Source of the DNA: Alphaproteobacteria bacterium
Lineage (GTDB): Bacteria; Pseudomonadota; Alphaproteobacteria; UBA8366
Length of the DNA stretch: 64,000 nucleotides
Direction of reading: 5' to 3'
NCBI GenBank assembly: GCA_009377445.1
Contig: WHUA01000010.1
Span: 62,001-126,000 of the forward strand
Notes under the pieces: model-generated
What the model was told of the DNA's origin: nothing
The model's database searches: none
What the model saw: the letters and a program-made list of their open reading frames with translations, nothing else
Made by a program: the position numbers and the translations under genes
Shown: in pieces, positions 18,901 to 27,077 of the stretch
How the letters are laid out: the number at the start of each line of letters is the position of its first letter
How positions within the stretch are numbered: the stretch's first letter is position 1

Positions 18901-19059
18901 AGCGCGCACCGTCACCACCGGGCGGTCCACGTCCGGGAGCTCCCGCACCTCGACGCCCATCAGCGCGCCCAGGCCCGCTATGAGGATCAGGAGATTGGCG
19001 ACGACGATCAATGTCGGACGCCGCACGCCGATTGCCGGAAGCTCGCTCACACCGGACAT
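15937..19059 (-). CDS. RND-family efflux pump inner-membrane transporter
   Basis: 1040 residues, normal for a HAE1-type RND pump. Twelve hydrophobic segments flank two large periplasmic loops. The proton-relay pair is in IVDDAIIVVENIQR of TM4. It starts at ATG 19059 (MSGVSELP), overlapping the adaptor's TAA as TAATG, so the two are translationally coupled. It exports drugs or toxic organics together with the adaptor and an outer-membrane channel; no TolC-like gene is in the window. A longer in-frame start exists but would ignore the TAATG junction. Confidence 0.93.
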   Translation of the reverse strand: MSGVSELPAIGVRRPTLIVVANLLILIAGLGALMGVEVRELPDVDRPVVTVRAFFDGASPETMDAEVTSVLEGAVARVSGVKSINAASEENNGRVRAEFHSSVSLDVAANDIREAVAAVERELPEGVEDVTVVKADADSSPIIQLAVVSDSLSQQALTRLVEDDIATELSAIPGVASVDPFGDQEEVLRIVVQPMRLARFGLSIDDVANVLKSTSLDVPAGSFKSDDQQLLVRADASVWRSADVEALELRSGVHLGDVAQAFYGPADSDTISMLNGTRVIVLGIVRRAQSNTIEISDAVDRAIEHLNERLEDARVVKISDDSYFILGSVKEVVISLAIAILVVVGVIYLFMGAWRPTLIPAVTIPIALGGTIAAIWLLGFSVNILTLLALVLATGLIVDDAIIVVENIQRLRTEGYKSYAAAVVGTRQVFFAVVATTATLVAVFLPIAFLPSTAGRMFAEFGFVLAIAVAISGFVALSICPMLASRMPSDPEGDEARDDSRLSKIGQWASSIYRRILEFTLAARFLTVGTAILIGLLAVAVYPTIGEELMPKEDRGAIHIRMQGPDGVGLEYMDRQAAKAEAILEPLRERGEITNILSIVGRWDMNRVSITAPLAPWSERSRSQAEIAAELRPKLRAIPGATTQIRAPNSLNLRRAGGSIEFALTGTRYPEIAVAADKFLVAMHERLPQLEDPEVEYQQTQPQLTVKVDRRRAEDLSVPIDGIVNTLRAMIDGYEVVELSVDDRSIPVLLDSASGAIDDPSDLHNLFVSTKRGELVPLSAFVALEEIGTAAELDRTAQKRSIEIESVLPPDYTMKQAVTDIKEIAQDVLPPGIGLRFINEAATLEETSNEVSITFVIAVLIVFLVLAAQFESLLSALVIILTVPFGLAAAVFALKLTGSTLNIYSQIGLIMLVGLMAKNGILVVEFADQLRDRGQRVQEAVRIAAMTRLRPVMMTMLATVLGALPLVIGSGAGAEARSAIGWVVLGGLGIATVFTLVLIPVFYSLLAPLAPARAHAGVRLDRELREMERGSVTPLSNAAE

Positions 19060-20153
19060 TACGAGGGCGCCTCCGTCGACGCGGCGGCGCCGCTCCACGC
19101 CCGGGCGTCGACGGCCTGGCCGTCGCGCAAGCCCTGTACGCCCTCGACCACGATCCGGTCGCCCTCGGCCAGCGGGCCGTCGACCAGGATCGTTCCCTCG
19201 TCGCGCCGCACAAGATTAACGAAGACCTTATCGGCTTTCCCGTCGACAATTCGCCAAAGGTAGGCGCCGTCGCCGCTCCACGACACGGCGACTTCGCGGA
19301 CGCTGGGAAACGCCTTACCGATAAAAGACATCTGCACGTCGAAAGCGGTGCCGGGGCGGATCGCATCGTCCAGGTTGGGTATCCGCGCCTGAACGCGCAT
19401 CGACCTCGTGGCCTGATCGATGCGGCTGTCGGTAGCGGAAACCGTTCCGTGCACCTTCCGCTCCCAGTCCATCCAGGGGCGGACGACGACGGTGCCGCCG
19501 AGCTTGATCCTGCCGACGTATTCCTCGGGCACGGCGAATTCGACCAGAATGGATGAGCGGTCGTCGAGGGTGGCGATCAGCGTCTCCTCGGTCACGCGAT
19601 CGCCGATATCCATGTCGGAAAGTCCGATAACGCCGTCGAATGGCGCTACGACCACCCGGTCGGCGAGATTCGCCTGCGCTTGCGCGAGCCTTATGGTAGC
19701 ACTTTCGTATTCTGTCTGCGCCGTCTCAAGCTGCACTATCGATACGGATCCCGATTTTGCGAGCCGCGTCAGCCGGTCGAGCTGGCGCTTCGCCTCCTTC
19801 TCCGCCACCTGTGCGAGGCGGACCGTCAGCCGCTCGTGCTCGTCGTCCAACCGGAGGAGCGGCATACCCTTCGTGACCCGCTGGTCCGCCTCGAACAGAA
19901 TTTCGACGACCTTGCCGGTGACCTTCGGATGGATGGACGCGGAGCGGAGCGCCTCGCCCGTGCCGACCGCCCGGACCACTACCTGATCCTGCTTCAGTTC
20001 CAGGGACTCCACCAACACGGGCGTGGCGGAGGACCGGAGGGCCGCTTCCTTGCTGGGCTTCGCCCCTCCGTCCCAACTCGAAAGCGCCAGCCATGCCCCC
20101 ACGGTCACGACCGTGAGGCTCGCAATTATCGCTGCTTGCGTGCCGAGCCGCAT
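19059..20153 (-). CDS. efflux RND periplasmic adaptor (HlyD/MFP family)
   Basis: 364-residue membrane-fusion protein. An N-terminal hydrophobic segment (about 8-26) is followed by a lipoyl-like half (KVTGKVVEILFEADQRVTKG), a coiled-coil hairpin (about 125-165), the second lipoyl half (VVVAPFDGVIGLSDMDIGD), a beta-barrel and a membrane-proximal domain. ATG 20153 overlaps the stop of an 18-codon leader (TAATG) and has only a weak ribosome site of its own. It joins the RND transporter to an outer-membrane channel. Confidence 0.92.
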   Translation of the reverse strand: MRLGTQAAIIASLTVVTVGAWLALSSWDGGAKPSKEAALRSSATPVLVESLELKQDQVVVRAVGTGEALRSASIHPKVTGKVVEILFEADQRVTKGMPLLRLDDEHERLTVRLAQVAEKEAKRQLDRLTRLAKSGSVSIVQLETAQTEYESATIRLAQAQANLADRVVVAPFDGVIGLSDMDIGDRVTEETLIATLDDRSSILVEFAVPEEYVGRIKLGGTVVVRPWMDWERKVHGTVSATDSRIDQATRSMRVQARIPNLDDAIRPGTAFDVQMSFIGKAFPSVREVAVSWSGDGAYLWRIVDGKADKVFVNLVRRDEGTILVDGPLAEGDRIVVEGVQGLRDGQAVDARAWSGAAASTEAPS

Positions 20154-20209
20154 TACTGCCGCGCAGGCGTCGAGCTACGATCGGACATCGTCCCGTCCAG
20201 ATAGTTCAC
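20153..20209 (-). CDS. short leader peptide coupled to the RND adaptor
   Basis: An 18-residue ORF starts at GTG 20209 behind a strong GGGGAGGAGACAG ribosome site and ends in TAA overlapping the adaptor ATG (TAATG). The peptide reads MNYLDGTMSDRSSTPARQ. The same TAATG junction joins adaptor and transporter. Since the adaptor lacks a good ribosome site, translation probably enters here. The peptide could be an attenuating leader or simply a ribosome loading site. Seen: start, ribosome site, overlap; inferred: function. Confidence 0.55.
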   Translation of the reverse strand: MNYLDGTMSDRSSTPARQ

Positions 20210-20520
20210 CTGTCTCCTCCCCTTGCGGCCCTTCGTGAGGGCGTTGCCGGGCCTTTTCGCCCGGCCGGACTTCTTATCGAGCGTTTCAGCTATACGTTGG
20301 GCTGCGTTGAGCAAACCTTAAGATCGCGGCTCGCCGTCGCCAAGCCTACGGACATTCATCGCAAAGGCAATAATTCCTTTAGCCCGTCCGCAAGGCGCGC
20401 CGCATGCCCGGCCGCTTGCCACGCCCGCGATCGCCGGTACAAACTGGCCCTGCCACTATGCCGATCCGGCGGACAGCGTGAGTTCAGCCGTGCCGGGTAA
20501 CCGTCGAGGGAGCCACGCCC
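20210..20520. other. divergent upstream region of RND operon and hydrolase
   Basis: About 310 bp with no credible gene. It holds the promoters of the minus-strand RND operon and the plus-strand dienelactone hydrolase. A small GC hairpin (CCGGGC ... GCCCGG) lies near 20247-20264. No obvious operator palindrome or repeat was seen. Confidence 0.4.
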
Positions 20521-21261
20521 ATGATCGAAGACACGCTGGATATCGAGACCAAGGACGGCGCGATGGAGACCTTCGCCTGCCGCCCGGAGCGCAATGCCCC
20601 TTTCCCCGCCGTCTTCATCCTGATGGACGCGCCCGGCATCCGCGAGGAGCTGCGCGACATGGCGCGCCGCATGGCGAGCGCCGGCTACTACGTGCTGCTG
20701 CCGAACCTCTACTATCGCGCCGGGCGCGACACGAAGTTCGGGCCGGACGTGCTGAAGGACGGCAGCAAGGACCGCGACCGCATGCGGTCCATCCGAACCA
20801 AGATGACCATCCCGCCGGTGATGGAGGATGTGGGCGCGATGATCGCCTTCGCCGACACGCAGAAGGACGTGAGGAAGGGCGCGATCGGCGTGCACGGCTA
20901 CTGCATGAGCGGACCCTATGCGCTGGCGTCCGCCGCGCGCTATCCCGACCGCGTCGCTGCCGCCGCATCCTTCTACGGCACATGGCTGGTGAGCGACGCG
21001 GAGGAGAGCCCGCACAAGAACCTCGGCAAGGTGAAAGGCGAGCTCTACATCGGCTGCGCCGAGCATGACGACCTGGCCCCGCTGCCGATGGTCGAGGAGC
21101 TGCGCGGCCTGCTCAAGAAATCCGGCGCGGCGGGCGAGCTGGAGATCCATCCCGGCGTCCACCACGGCTTCGCCTTCCCGGAACGCTGGTGCTACGACAA
21201 GCCCGCGGCGGAGCGGCACTGGGAGCGGCTGTTCGCGCTCTACCGCCGGAAGCTCGGATGA
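20521..21261 (+). CDS. dienelactone hydrolase family protein
   Basis: 246 residues. The nucleophile motif is HGYCMSG, with Cys in the elbow as in dienelactone hydrolase; the acid lies in AEHDDLAPL and the His in GVHHGFAFP. This Cys-Asp-His triad opens lactone rings such as dienelactones in chlorocatechol breakdown. It is cytoplasmic. It overlaps the next gene's start by 4 nt (ATGA), so the two form an operon. The real substrate may differ, as this family is broad. Confidence 0.9.
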   Translation: MIEDTLDIETKDGAMETFACRPERNAPFPAVFILMDAPGIREELRDMARRMASAGYYVLLPNLYYRAGRDTKFGPDVLKDGSKDRDRMRSIRTKMTIPPVMEDVGAMIAFADTQKDVRKGAIGVHGYCMSGPYALASAARYPDRVAAAASFYGTWLVSDAEESPHKNLGKVKGELYIGCAEHDDLAPLPMVEELRGLLKKSGAAGELEIHPGVHHGFAFPERWCYDKPAAERHWERLFALYRRKLG

Positions 21262-22283
21262 CCGGCCGCATCCGCCTCACCGCCGCCGAGGGGCAGGCGC
21301 TCGGCGAAAGCGCCATGCGCGGCATCGGCTTCGACGCCGAGGAGGCGCGCATCCTCGCCGCCCATGTGATGGACGCGGCGCTTTGCGGCTACGAGTATTC
21401 CGGCCTGCCGAAGCTGCTCAACATCGTCGACAGCCCCTTCTGGAAGGCGCCGCGCACGCCGATCCGCTCGGTCAAGGAAACGACCGTGTCGCTGCTGATG
21501 GACGGCGGCAACAACGTCGGCATGCTGGCGGTCTACCGCGCGACCGAGGCCGCCATCGAGCGGGCGCAGCGGCACGGCTTCGCCATCGTCTGCCTGTCCA
21601 ATAGCTGGATGAGCGGGCGCAGCGCGCATTACTGCGAGATGATGGCGCGCGCCGGGCTGGTCGGCATCCATACGGTCAGCGCCAATGCCGCGGTGGCACC
21701 CTTCGGCGGCGCGAAGCCGATGCTCGGTACCAACCCCATCGCCTTCGGCTTTCCGGCCGACGGCGACCCGCTGGTGATCGACATGGGCACCTCCGCCTTC
21801 ATGGCGTCGGACGTGAAGTTCCGCGAGCGGCTCGGCACGCCGCTGCCGGAAGGCGTCGCGCTCGACGCCGACGGCCGCCCGACCACCGACGCCGGACGCG
21901 CGCATGCGGGCGCGCTGTTGCCCTTCGGCGGGCCTTCCGGCGGCTACAAGGGCTTCGGGCTGTCGCTGGCGATGCACGCCTTCGCGGTGCTGTGCGCCGG
22001 CGCGCGCGAGAAGGAAGACATCCGCGGCTATCTTACCATCGCCTTCAAGCCGGACCTGTTCGTGCCGCTCGCCGATTTTAAACGGGATCTGGCCGAACAG
22101 ATCGCGGCGATCAAGGCGACGCCGCGCCAGGAAGGGGTCGCCGAGATCCGCATCCCCGGCGAGCGCAGCTACCGCGAGCGGGCGCGGCTCTCGCGCGAAG
22201 GCATCGAGATCGACCGCAAGATCTACGACGCGCTCGGCCGCCTCGCGGAGGGGCAGCACAATTACCGAGCGGGAGCGCGTTGA
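21258..22283 (+). CDS. Ldh family NAD(P)-dependent oxidoreductase
   Basis: 341 residues from ATG 21258, which overlaps the previous stop (ATGA). It belongs to the malate/L-lactate dehydrogenase 2 family (also L-sulfolactate and ureidoglycolate dehydrogenases), unrelated to Rossmann-fold LDH. Typical segments include GYEYSGLPKL near the N-terminus, PFGGAKPMLGTNP and GGYKGFGLSLAM. It interconverts 2-hydroxy and 2-oxo acids. The family pattern and length are normal. With several TauD enzymes nearby, a sulfo-acid substrate is possible but unproven. Confidence 0.88.
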   Translation: MTGRIRLTAAEGQALGESAMRGIGFDAEEARILAAHVMDAALCGYEYSGLPKLLNIVDSPFWKAPRTPIRSVKETTVSLLMDGGNNVGMLAVYRATEAAIERAQRHGFAIVCLSNSWMSGRSAHYCEMMARAGLVGIHTVSANAAVAPFGGAKPMLGTNPIAFGFPADGDPLVIDMGTSAFMASDVKFRERLGTPLPEGVALDADGRPTTDAGRAHAGALLPFGGPSGGYKGFGLSLAMHAFAVLCAGAREKEDIRGYLTIAFKPDLFVPLADFKRDLAEQIAAIKATPRQEGVAEIRIPGERSYRERARLSREGIEIDRKIYDALGRLAEGQHNYRAGAR

Positions 22284-22300
22284 GACCGTCCCGCCGGCGC

Positions 22301-22392
22301 CATGGACACTGCGGACAAGCCGCGGTGTGACGATTCTTTATTTTCAGAGCATACAGTTGACGTCTCTCCGCGGCTTGTCCGCGGAGTCCATG
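22301..22392. repeat. facing pair of variable-stem palindromic repeats
   Basis: Two copies of the hairpin repeat, 22301-22332 (stem around GCGGACAAGCCGC) and 22358-22392 (stem around CCGCGGCTTGTCCGCGG), face each other across an AT-rich spacer. They sit between two plus-strand genes. Confidence 0.78.
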
Positions 22393-22534
22393 CGCGCCGA
22401 TCCATCCACCGGCACGATATCCCCTTGCCTCCTGCCCTACGGACCTGTCACCTTTGCGCGAATCGGCATTCCGGCATCCTGCCGCGGGATGCTAAACACT
22501 CCCAAACCAACCCATTCCACGGAAGGAATTCGAC

Positions 22535-23284
22535 ATGGCGCAGGGTAAGCGCACGGCGCTGATCACCGGATCGGGCAAGAACATCGGCAGGGCGATCGCG
22601 CTGCATCTGGCCAAGGCCGGCCACAACATCGTCATCAACGGCTCGCGCGACCAGGCGGCCTGCGAGGAGGTCGCGGGCAAGGTGCGCGCGCTCGGGGCCG
22701 AGGCGATGGTCGCGATCTGCAACATCGGCGACCGCGCCAAGGTCCAGGCCATGGCCAAGTCCGCCATCGACAAGTTCGGCAGCGTCGACATCCTGGTGAA
22801 CAACGCCGCCGTCCGCCCCGACGGCAAGTACCTCGAGACGACCGAGGAGGAATGGCAGCGCATCGTCGATATCAACTTCTACTCAGTCTATCACCTCACC
22901 CGCGCCTGCCTGCCGGGCATGATCGACAAGGGCTGGGGGCGGATCGTCAACTTCACGGGGATGATGGCGCAGCAGGGCTATCCCGGGAAATCGGCGGCCG
23001 TCAGCGTCTCCAAGCACGCCGCCTGGGGCCTCACGAAATCGCTGTCGCGGGAGTTCGGGCCCAAGGGCGTCACCGCCAACATCATCTCGCCCGGCACGAT
23101 ACCGGGGCCGGAGGCCGATCCCGCCTCGCCGCGCTTGGAGGCGTTGCGCAAGGCGAATCCGTCCGGAAGGCTCGGCACGGCCGACGACATCGCCGCCATG
23201 GTCGACCTGCTGGTGTCCGACTCCGGCGGGTTCATCAACGGCCAGATGCTGCAGGTGAACGGCGGCGTCGTGAACCAGTTCTAA
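22535..23284 (+). CDS. short-chain dehydrogenase-like protein lacking Tyr and Ser
   Basis: 249 residues with a clear SDR fold: cofactor motif ITGSGKNIG, LVNNAAV, and the ending LQVNGGVVNQF. The Tyr-x3-Lys site reads V-S-V-S-K (Val156, Lys160), so the catalytic Tyr is missing. The usual Ser region reads NFTGMM, with no Ser at the expected place. It is therefore unlikely to be a standard dehydrogenase. The frame is intact and well spaced, and it precedes a 2-hydroxyacid dehydrogenase, so it appears maintained. Confidence 0.87.
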   Translation: MAQGKRTALITGSGKNIGRAIALHLAKAGHNIVINGSRDQAACEEVAGKVRALGAEAMVAICNIGDRAKVQAMAKSAIDKFGSVDILVNNAAVRPDGKYLETTEEEWQRIVDINFYSVYHLTRACLPGMIDKGWGRIVNFTGMMAQQGYPGKSAAVSVSKHAAWGLTKSLSREFGPKGVTANIISPGTIPGPEADPASPRLEALRKANPSGRLGTADDIAAMVDLLVSDSGGFINGQMLQVNGGVVNQF

Positions 23285-23285
23285 G

Positions 23286-23321
23286 ACCGATGCAACCCTC
23301 TCCGCCGGTGGGGCGGAGAGG
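23286..23321. repeat. CTCTCCGCC hairpin repeat
   Basis: A single stem-loop with CCCTCTCCGCC and GGCGGAGAGGG arms lies in the 65-bp gap before the 2-hydroxyacid dehydrogenase gene. It matches the repeats near 10.45-10.57 kb. Confidence 0.65.
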
Positions 23322-23349
23322 GAAAAATCAAAAGAGGAAACGGAACCCC

Positions 23350-24417
23350 ATGACAGCCCGCAAGCCCGCCTCGAACGCCAAGCGCGTCTTCTGGTTCGAC
23401 GACGGCAAGTCGCCGAACGTCGCCGACATGCTCGACAACGAGCCGGAAGTCGCGATGCACCGGCTCGAGTTCGACGCGCCCGACGCCGAGAACTGGCCGG
23501 TCGTCGAGACGAGCCACGCCTACTGCATCACCAGCACGCGCGACGAGGTGCCCGACCAGTTCAAGGCGAATGCGGCCTTCCTGGAGCGCTGCCCCGACCT
23601 GCTGGTGGTCTCCGCCTCCGGCGCGGGCTACGACCCGGTCGACGTGCAGGCCTGCACGGAGGCCGGCGTGCTGGTCGTCAATCAGACCGGCGCCAACGCC
23701 GAGGCGGTGGCGGAGCACGCCGTCGGCATGATCCTCGCCCTCACCAAGAAGATGTTCCAGACGGACCGCTCGCTCCGCAAGGAGCGCGGCGTTCGCCGCG
23801 AGATATTCAAGGGCTGGGACGCGAAGGGCAAGACGGTGGGCCTGATCGGCCTCGGCAACACCGGGCGGCGTGTCGCCCGCATCTGCGGCAAGGGGCTGGA
23901 TATGACCGTGCTGGCCTACGACCCTTACATCACCGCCGCCGACTTCAAGGAGCGCGGCGCGGCGGCCACGAAGCTCGACGATCTCCTCGCCCAATCCGAT
24001 TACGTCAGCGTCCACTGCCCCTACAACGCCGAGACCAAGGACATGATCGGCGCGCGGGAGCTAGGGCTGATGAAGCCCGGCGCCTTCGTCGTCAACTGCG
24101 CCCGCGGCGGCATCGTCAACGAGGCGGCGCTCGCCGAGGCGCTCGCGGACGAGCAGGTCGCCGGCGCCGCGCTCGACGTCTGGGTGACCGAGCCGCCGCC
24201 GCTCGACCATCCGCTGCTGCAATTCGACAACTTCATCGCGACCTACCACACCGCGGGCGTGACCTTCGACTCGCGCCACAACATGGCCGCATGGAACGCC
24301 GAGCAGGTGCTCGACATCCTCCGCGGCAAACGCCCGCCCCGCCTGATCAACCCCGAAGCCTGGCCCAAATTCGCTGCCCGCTTCGAGCGCGTCTTCGGGC
24401 GGTCCGTGGAAGGATAG
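23350..24417 (+). CDS. D-2-hydroxyacid dehydrogenase
   Basis: 355 residues. The NAD-binding motif is GLIGLGNTGRR (about 161-171), the catalytic Arg is in NCARGGIVNE, the Glu in VTEPPP and the His in YHTAG. All key residues are present. The family reduces 2-oxo acids to D-2-hydroxy acids or oxidises them in phosphoglycerate, glyoxylate or formate pathways. The N-terminus (VFWFDDGKSPN) is longer than in minimal members. It lies in a run of plus-strand genes with an SDR upstream and an aminotransferase downstream. Confidence 0.9.
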   Translation: MTARKPASNAKRVFWFDDGKSPNVADMLDNEPEVAMHRLEFDAPDAENWPVVETSHAYCITSTRDEVPDQFKANAAFLERCPDLLVVSASGAGYDPVDVQACTEAGVLVVNQTGANAEAVAEHAVGMILALTKKMFQTDRSLRKERGVRREIFKGWDAKGKTVGLIGLGNTGRRVARICGKGLDMTVLAYDPYITAADFKERGAAATKLDDLLAQSDYVSVHCPYNAETKDMIGARELGLMKPGAFVVNCARGGIVNEAALAEALADEQVAGAALDVWVTEPPPLDHPLLQFDNFIATYHTAGVTFDSRHNMAAWNAEQVLDILRGKRPPRLINPEAWPKFAARFERVFGRSVEG

Positions 24418-24481
24418 ACCGCGGCAAACCGACGCTGGGCGGCGCGATTCGACCGATCGCCCGCCACCGCCGACCCCGCCA

Positions 24482-24570
24482 ATGGATGCCGTGGACAAGC
24501 CGCGGCATGACGGCAACTATTTGACTTAAAAATAAAAATTGTCATTCCCCGGCTTGTCCGGGGAATCCAT
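24482..24570. repeat. facing pair of variable-stem palindromic repeats
   Basis: Copies at 24482-24512 (stem with GGACAAGCCGCGGC) and 24541-24570 (stem around CCCCGGCTTGTCCGGGG) face each other across an AT-rich spacer, in the 290-bp gap before the aminotransferase gene. Nothing else was seen in this gap. Confidence 0.78.
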
Positions 24571-24708
24571 TTGCACGGGTCTTGCCGCCAAGTCGCGGAC
24601 TTCTCCCTATCGCACCCTCCGACGACATTCGCCCGCTGACCGGTGGACAGCCGGCGTCGAAAGGACGATCTTCCCGCCGCCGTCCCAACAACCTTTGCAG
24701 AGTATCGA

Positions 24709-25854
24709 ATGTCCGCGCCCTATCGCCTCCGCCTGCCCGGCCCGACCGTCGTGCCGGAGCGTGTCCGCGCCGCCCTCGCGCGCCCGGTGCTCAACCATCG
24801 CGGCCCGGAGTTCGCGGAGATCCTGGCCGAGACGGCGGGCCTCCTCCGCAAGGTCGCCGGCACGGCCAACGAGATCCTTCTCTTCGCCTGCTCCGGCACC
24901 GGCATGATGGAGGCGAGCCTCGCGAACGTGCTGGCGCCGGGCGACAAGGCGCTCGTCATCGCCAACGGCCAGTTCGCCGAGCGGTTCGCGACCATCGCCA
25001 AGGCGCTCGGCGGCGATGCCGACACCATCGACGTGCCCTGGGGACAGGCCGTGGACAAGGATAGCCTGGCCGCCAGGCTCGCGGGCGGCGACTATCGCGC
25101 CGTCGTCGCGGTCCACAACGAAAGCTCCACCGGCGCGGTCGCGGACCTCGCGGAAATCGGCGCGGTCGTGCGCGCGACCCCGGCGCTCCTCGTCGTGGAT
25201 TCGGTGAGCGGTCTCGGCGGCATCGAGATGAAACAGGACGCGTGGGGCGTGGACATCCTGCTGGGCGCGTCGCAGAAGGCATTCATGTGCCCGCCGGGGC
25301 TTGGGCTCGCCAGCGTCAGCGACAAGGCGTGGAAGGCGATCGACCAGGATGCCGGCCGCGCCCGCTTCTATTGGGACTTCCGCAGGGCGCGCGACGCCGC
25401 GGTCAAGGGCCAGACCGCCTTCACGCCCGCGGTATCGATCGCCGCCGGCCTGCGTGAAGCTCTGCGCATGATCTTCGAGGAAGGACTGCCCGAGGTCCTG
25501 GCGCGCCATCGCAGGCTGGGCGAGGCGCTCCGGGCAGGCGGCCAGGCGCTCGGTCTTCCGATCTTCACCAAGTCGCCGATCATATCGGACACGGTCGCGG
25601 TATTCGGCGTGCCGGACGGGCTCGAAGGCGGCGCAATCGTGCGCCACATGTACGAGCGCTACGGCACGGTGATCGCGGGCGCGCGCAACAAGCTCGCCGG
25701 CAAGGTCATCCGCTTCGGCACGATGGGATATCTCGACGACGCCGATATCGTCGTCGACCTGCTGCACCTGGAGCGGACGCTCGCCGACCTCGGGCATCCG
25801 GTCACGCCCGGCGCCGGCATGACCGCCGCGGCCGAGCGATTGCGCCGGCAGTAA
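24709..25854 (+). CDS. class V aminotransferase, alanine/serine-glyoxylate type
   Basis: 381 residues from ATG 24709 (MSAPYRLRLPGPTVVP), the family-typical N-terminus. The PLP-binding Lys is in GASQKAFMCPPG and the cofactor Asp in LLVVDSVSG. The protein matches alanine-glyoxylate or serine-glyoxylate transaminases. It would move an amino group to glyoxylate or pyruvate in C2 or amino acid metabolism. It is convergent with the DadA-like gene with 1 nt between stop codons. Purine-degradation and phosphonate relatives of class V cannot be excluded. Confidence 0.9.
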   Translation: MSAPYRLRLPGPTVVPERVRAALARPVLNHRGPEFAEILAETAGLLRKVAGTANEILLFACSGTGMMEASLANVLAPGDKALVIANGQFAERFATIAKALGGDADTIDVPWGQAVDKDSLAARLAGGDYRAVVAVHNESSTGAVADLAEIGAVVRATPALLVVDSVSGLGGIEMKQDAWGVDILLGASQKAFMCPPGLGLASVSDKAWKAIDQDAGRARFYWDFRRARDAAVKGQTAFTPAVSIAAGLREALRMIFEEGLPEVLARHRRLGEALRAGGQALGLPIFTKSPIISDTVAVFGVPDGLEGGAIVRHMYERYGTVIAGARNKLAGKVIRFGTMGYLDDADIVVDLLHLERTLADLGHPVTPGAGMTAAAERLRRQ

Positions 25855-25855
25855 G

Positions 25856-27061
25856 CTACGCCCTGAGCCCTTCCGCCAGCCGTTCGCTGGCGCCGCAGGA
25901 CAGCGTCCAGCCGAACATGCCGTGGCCGACGTTGAGCGAGAGGTTCTTCAGCTTCGACGGCCCGACGATCGGCAGCCCGTCCGGCGTCATCGGACGCTCG
26001 CCCGCCCAGCCGTTCAGCGCGCCGCGATAGTCGCACGCTTCGGGGAACAGCCGCTGCGACAGCGTCGCGAGCGCGCGGATGCGGTCGTAGACGAGCGCCC
26101 GGTTCTCGCGCGCGAACTCGGCGAAGCCGGCGACGCGCATCCGGCCGCCGAGCTTGCAGAACACCACCTTGTGGCCGACATGCGTGATGCTGACGGCGGG
26201 CGCCGCCGCCTCCGCCGGCAGCGTGATGCTGTACCCCTTGATGGGATAGATCGGCAGCCGCAGGCCCGCCGTCCTGCCGAGGTCGACCGCCGCCGGACCG
26301 GCCGCGAGAACGAAATGATCGGCGTGGAACAGCCCGTCCGACGTCTGGAGATGCGCCACGCGGTCGCCCTCGCGGACGATGCGCAGCACCTGGAAGTCGT
26401 TGCGGACGGCGACGCCGAGGCGAGCTTGGCAATGTGCCAGCAGCGCGCGGCAGAACTGGCCCGCGTCCCCCGCTTCGTCGCCCTCGGCGAACAGCCCGCC
26501 GGCAAAGTCGCCGCGAAATCCGGCGAGCGCCGGCTCGCGGGCGACGCATTCCGCGCGGGACAGCTTCTCCTGGCGGATCTGGAACTCGCGCTTCAGCTCG
26601 ATCGATTCCGCCGCGCGATCGAGCGACGGCTCATCCGGATAGAGGACGAGCTTGCCGGTCCGGCTGTAGTCGAATTCGAGCAGGCAATCGTCGAGTATCC
26701 GGTGCAGCGCCGCCTTCGATTGCACGGCGAGGCCGAACAGCTTGCGCGCGTTCGCCTGGTAATGCGCACCGGTGCACTGGCCGAGGAACTTGATCCCCCA
26801 GAACATGAGCTGCACGTCGAACAGCCGGGTCATCACGTAGGCGGGATCGAGCCCCATCACGATTCTGGGCAGCTTCGGCAGCAGGTCCGGGCTCGCCATC
26901 GGCTCGACATAGGAATAGCTGAGCTGGCCGCCGTTGGCGAAGCTGGTGCCGAATCCCGCCCGATGCTGGTTGTCGAGGACGACGACCTCGTGACCCGCCC
27001 GCGCGAGGTAATAGGCGGAGGTCGCGCCGGCGATTCCGGCGCCGATGACGGCGATGCGCAT
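25856..27061 (-). CDS. D-amino-acid dehydrogenase-like FAD oxidoreductase
   Basis: 401 residues. The N-terminal FAD motif is VIGAGIAGATSAYYLARAG, followed by a substrate domain and the closing GHGMFGWTLSCG glycine-rich motif near the C-terminus. It best fits the DadA type, which deaminates D-amino acids using a quinone-linked electron carrier at the inner membrane. It is 16 nt downstream of the MsrA gene, so the two may be co-transcribed. Length is slightly below the 415-430 usual for DadA, but both FAD ends are present. Confidence 0.86.
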   Translation of the reverse strand: MRIAVIGAGIAGATSAYYLARAGHEVVVLDNQHRAGFGTSFANGGQLSYSYVEPMASPDLLPKLPRIVMGLDPAYVMTRLFDVQLMFWGIKFLGQCTGAHYQANARKLFGLAVQSKAALHRILDDCLLEFDYSRTGKLVLYPDEPSLDRAAESIELKREFQIRQEKLSRAECVAREPALAGFRGDFAGGLFAEGDEAGDAGQFCRALLAHCQARLGVAVRNDFQVLRIVREGDRVAHLQTSDGLFHADHFVLAAGPAAVDLGRTAGLRLPIYPIKGYSITLPAEAAAPAVSITHVGHKVVFCKLGGRMRVAGFAEFARENRALVYDRIRALATLSQRLFPEACDYRGALNGWAGERPMTPDGLPIVGPSKLKNLSLNVGHGMFGWTLSCGASERLAEGLRA

Positions 27062-27077
27062 CTCTAGGTCCGCCTGC

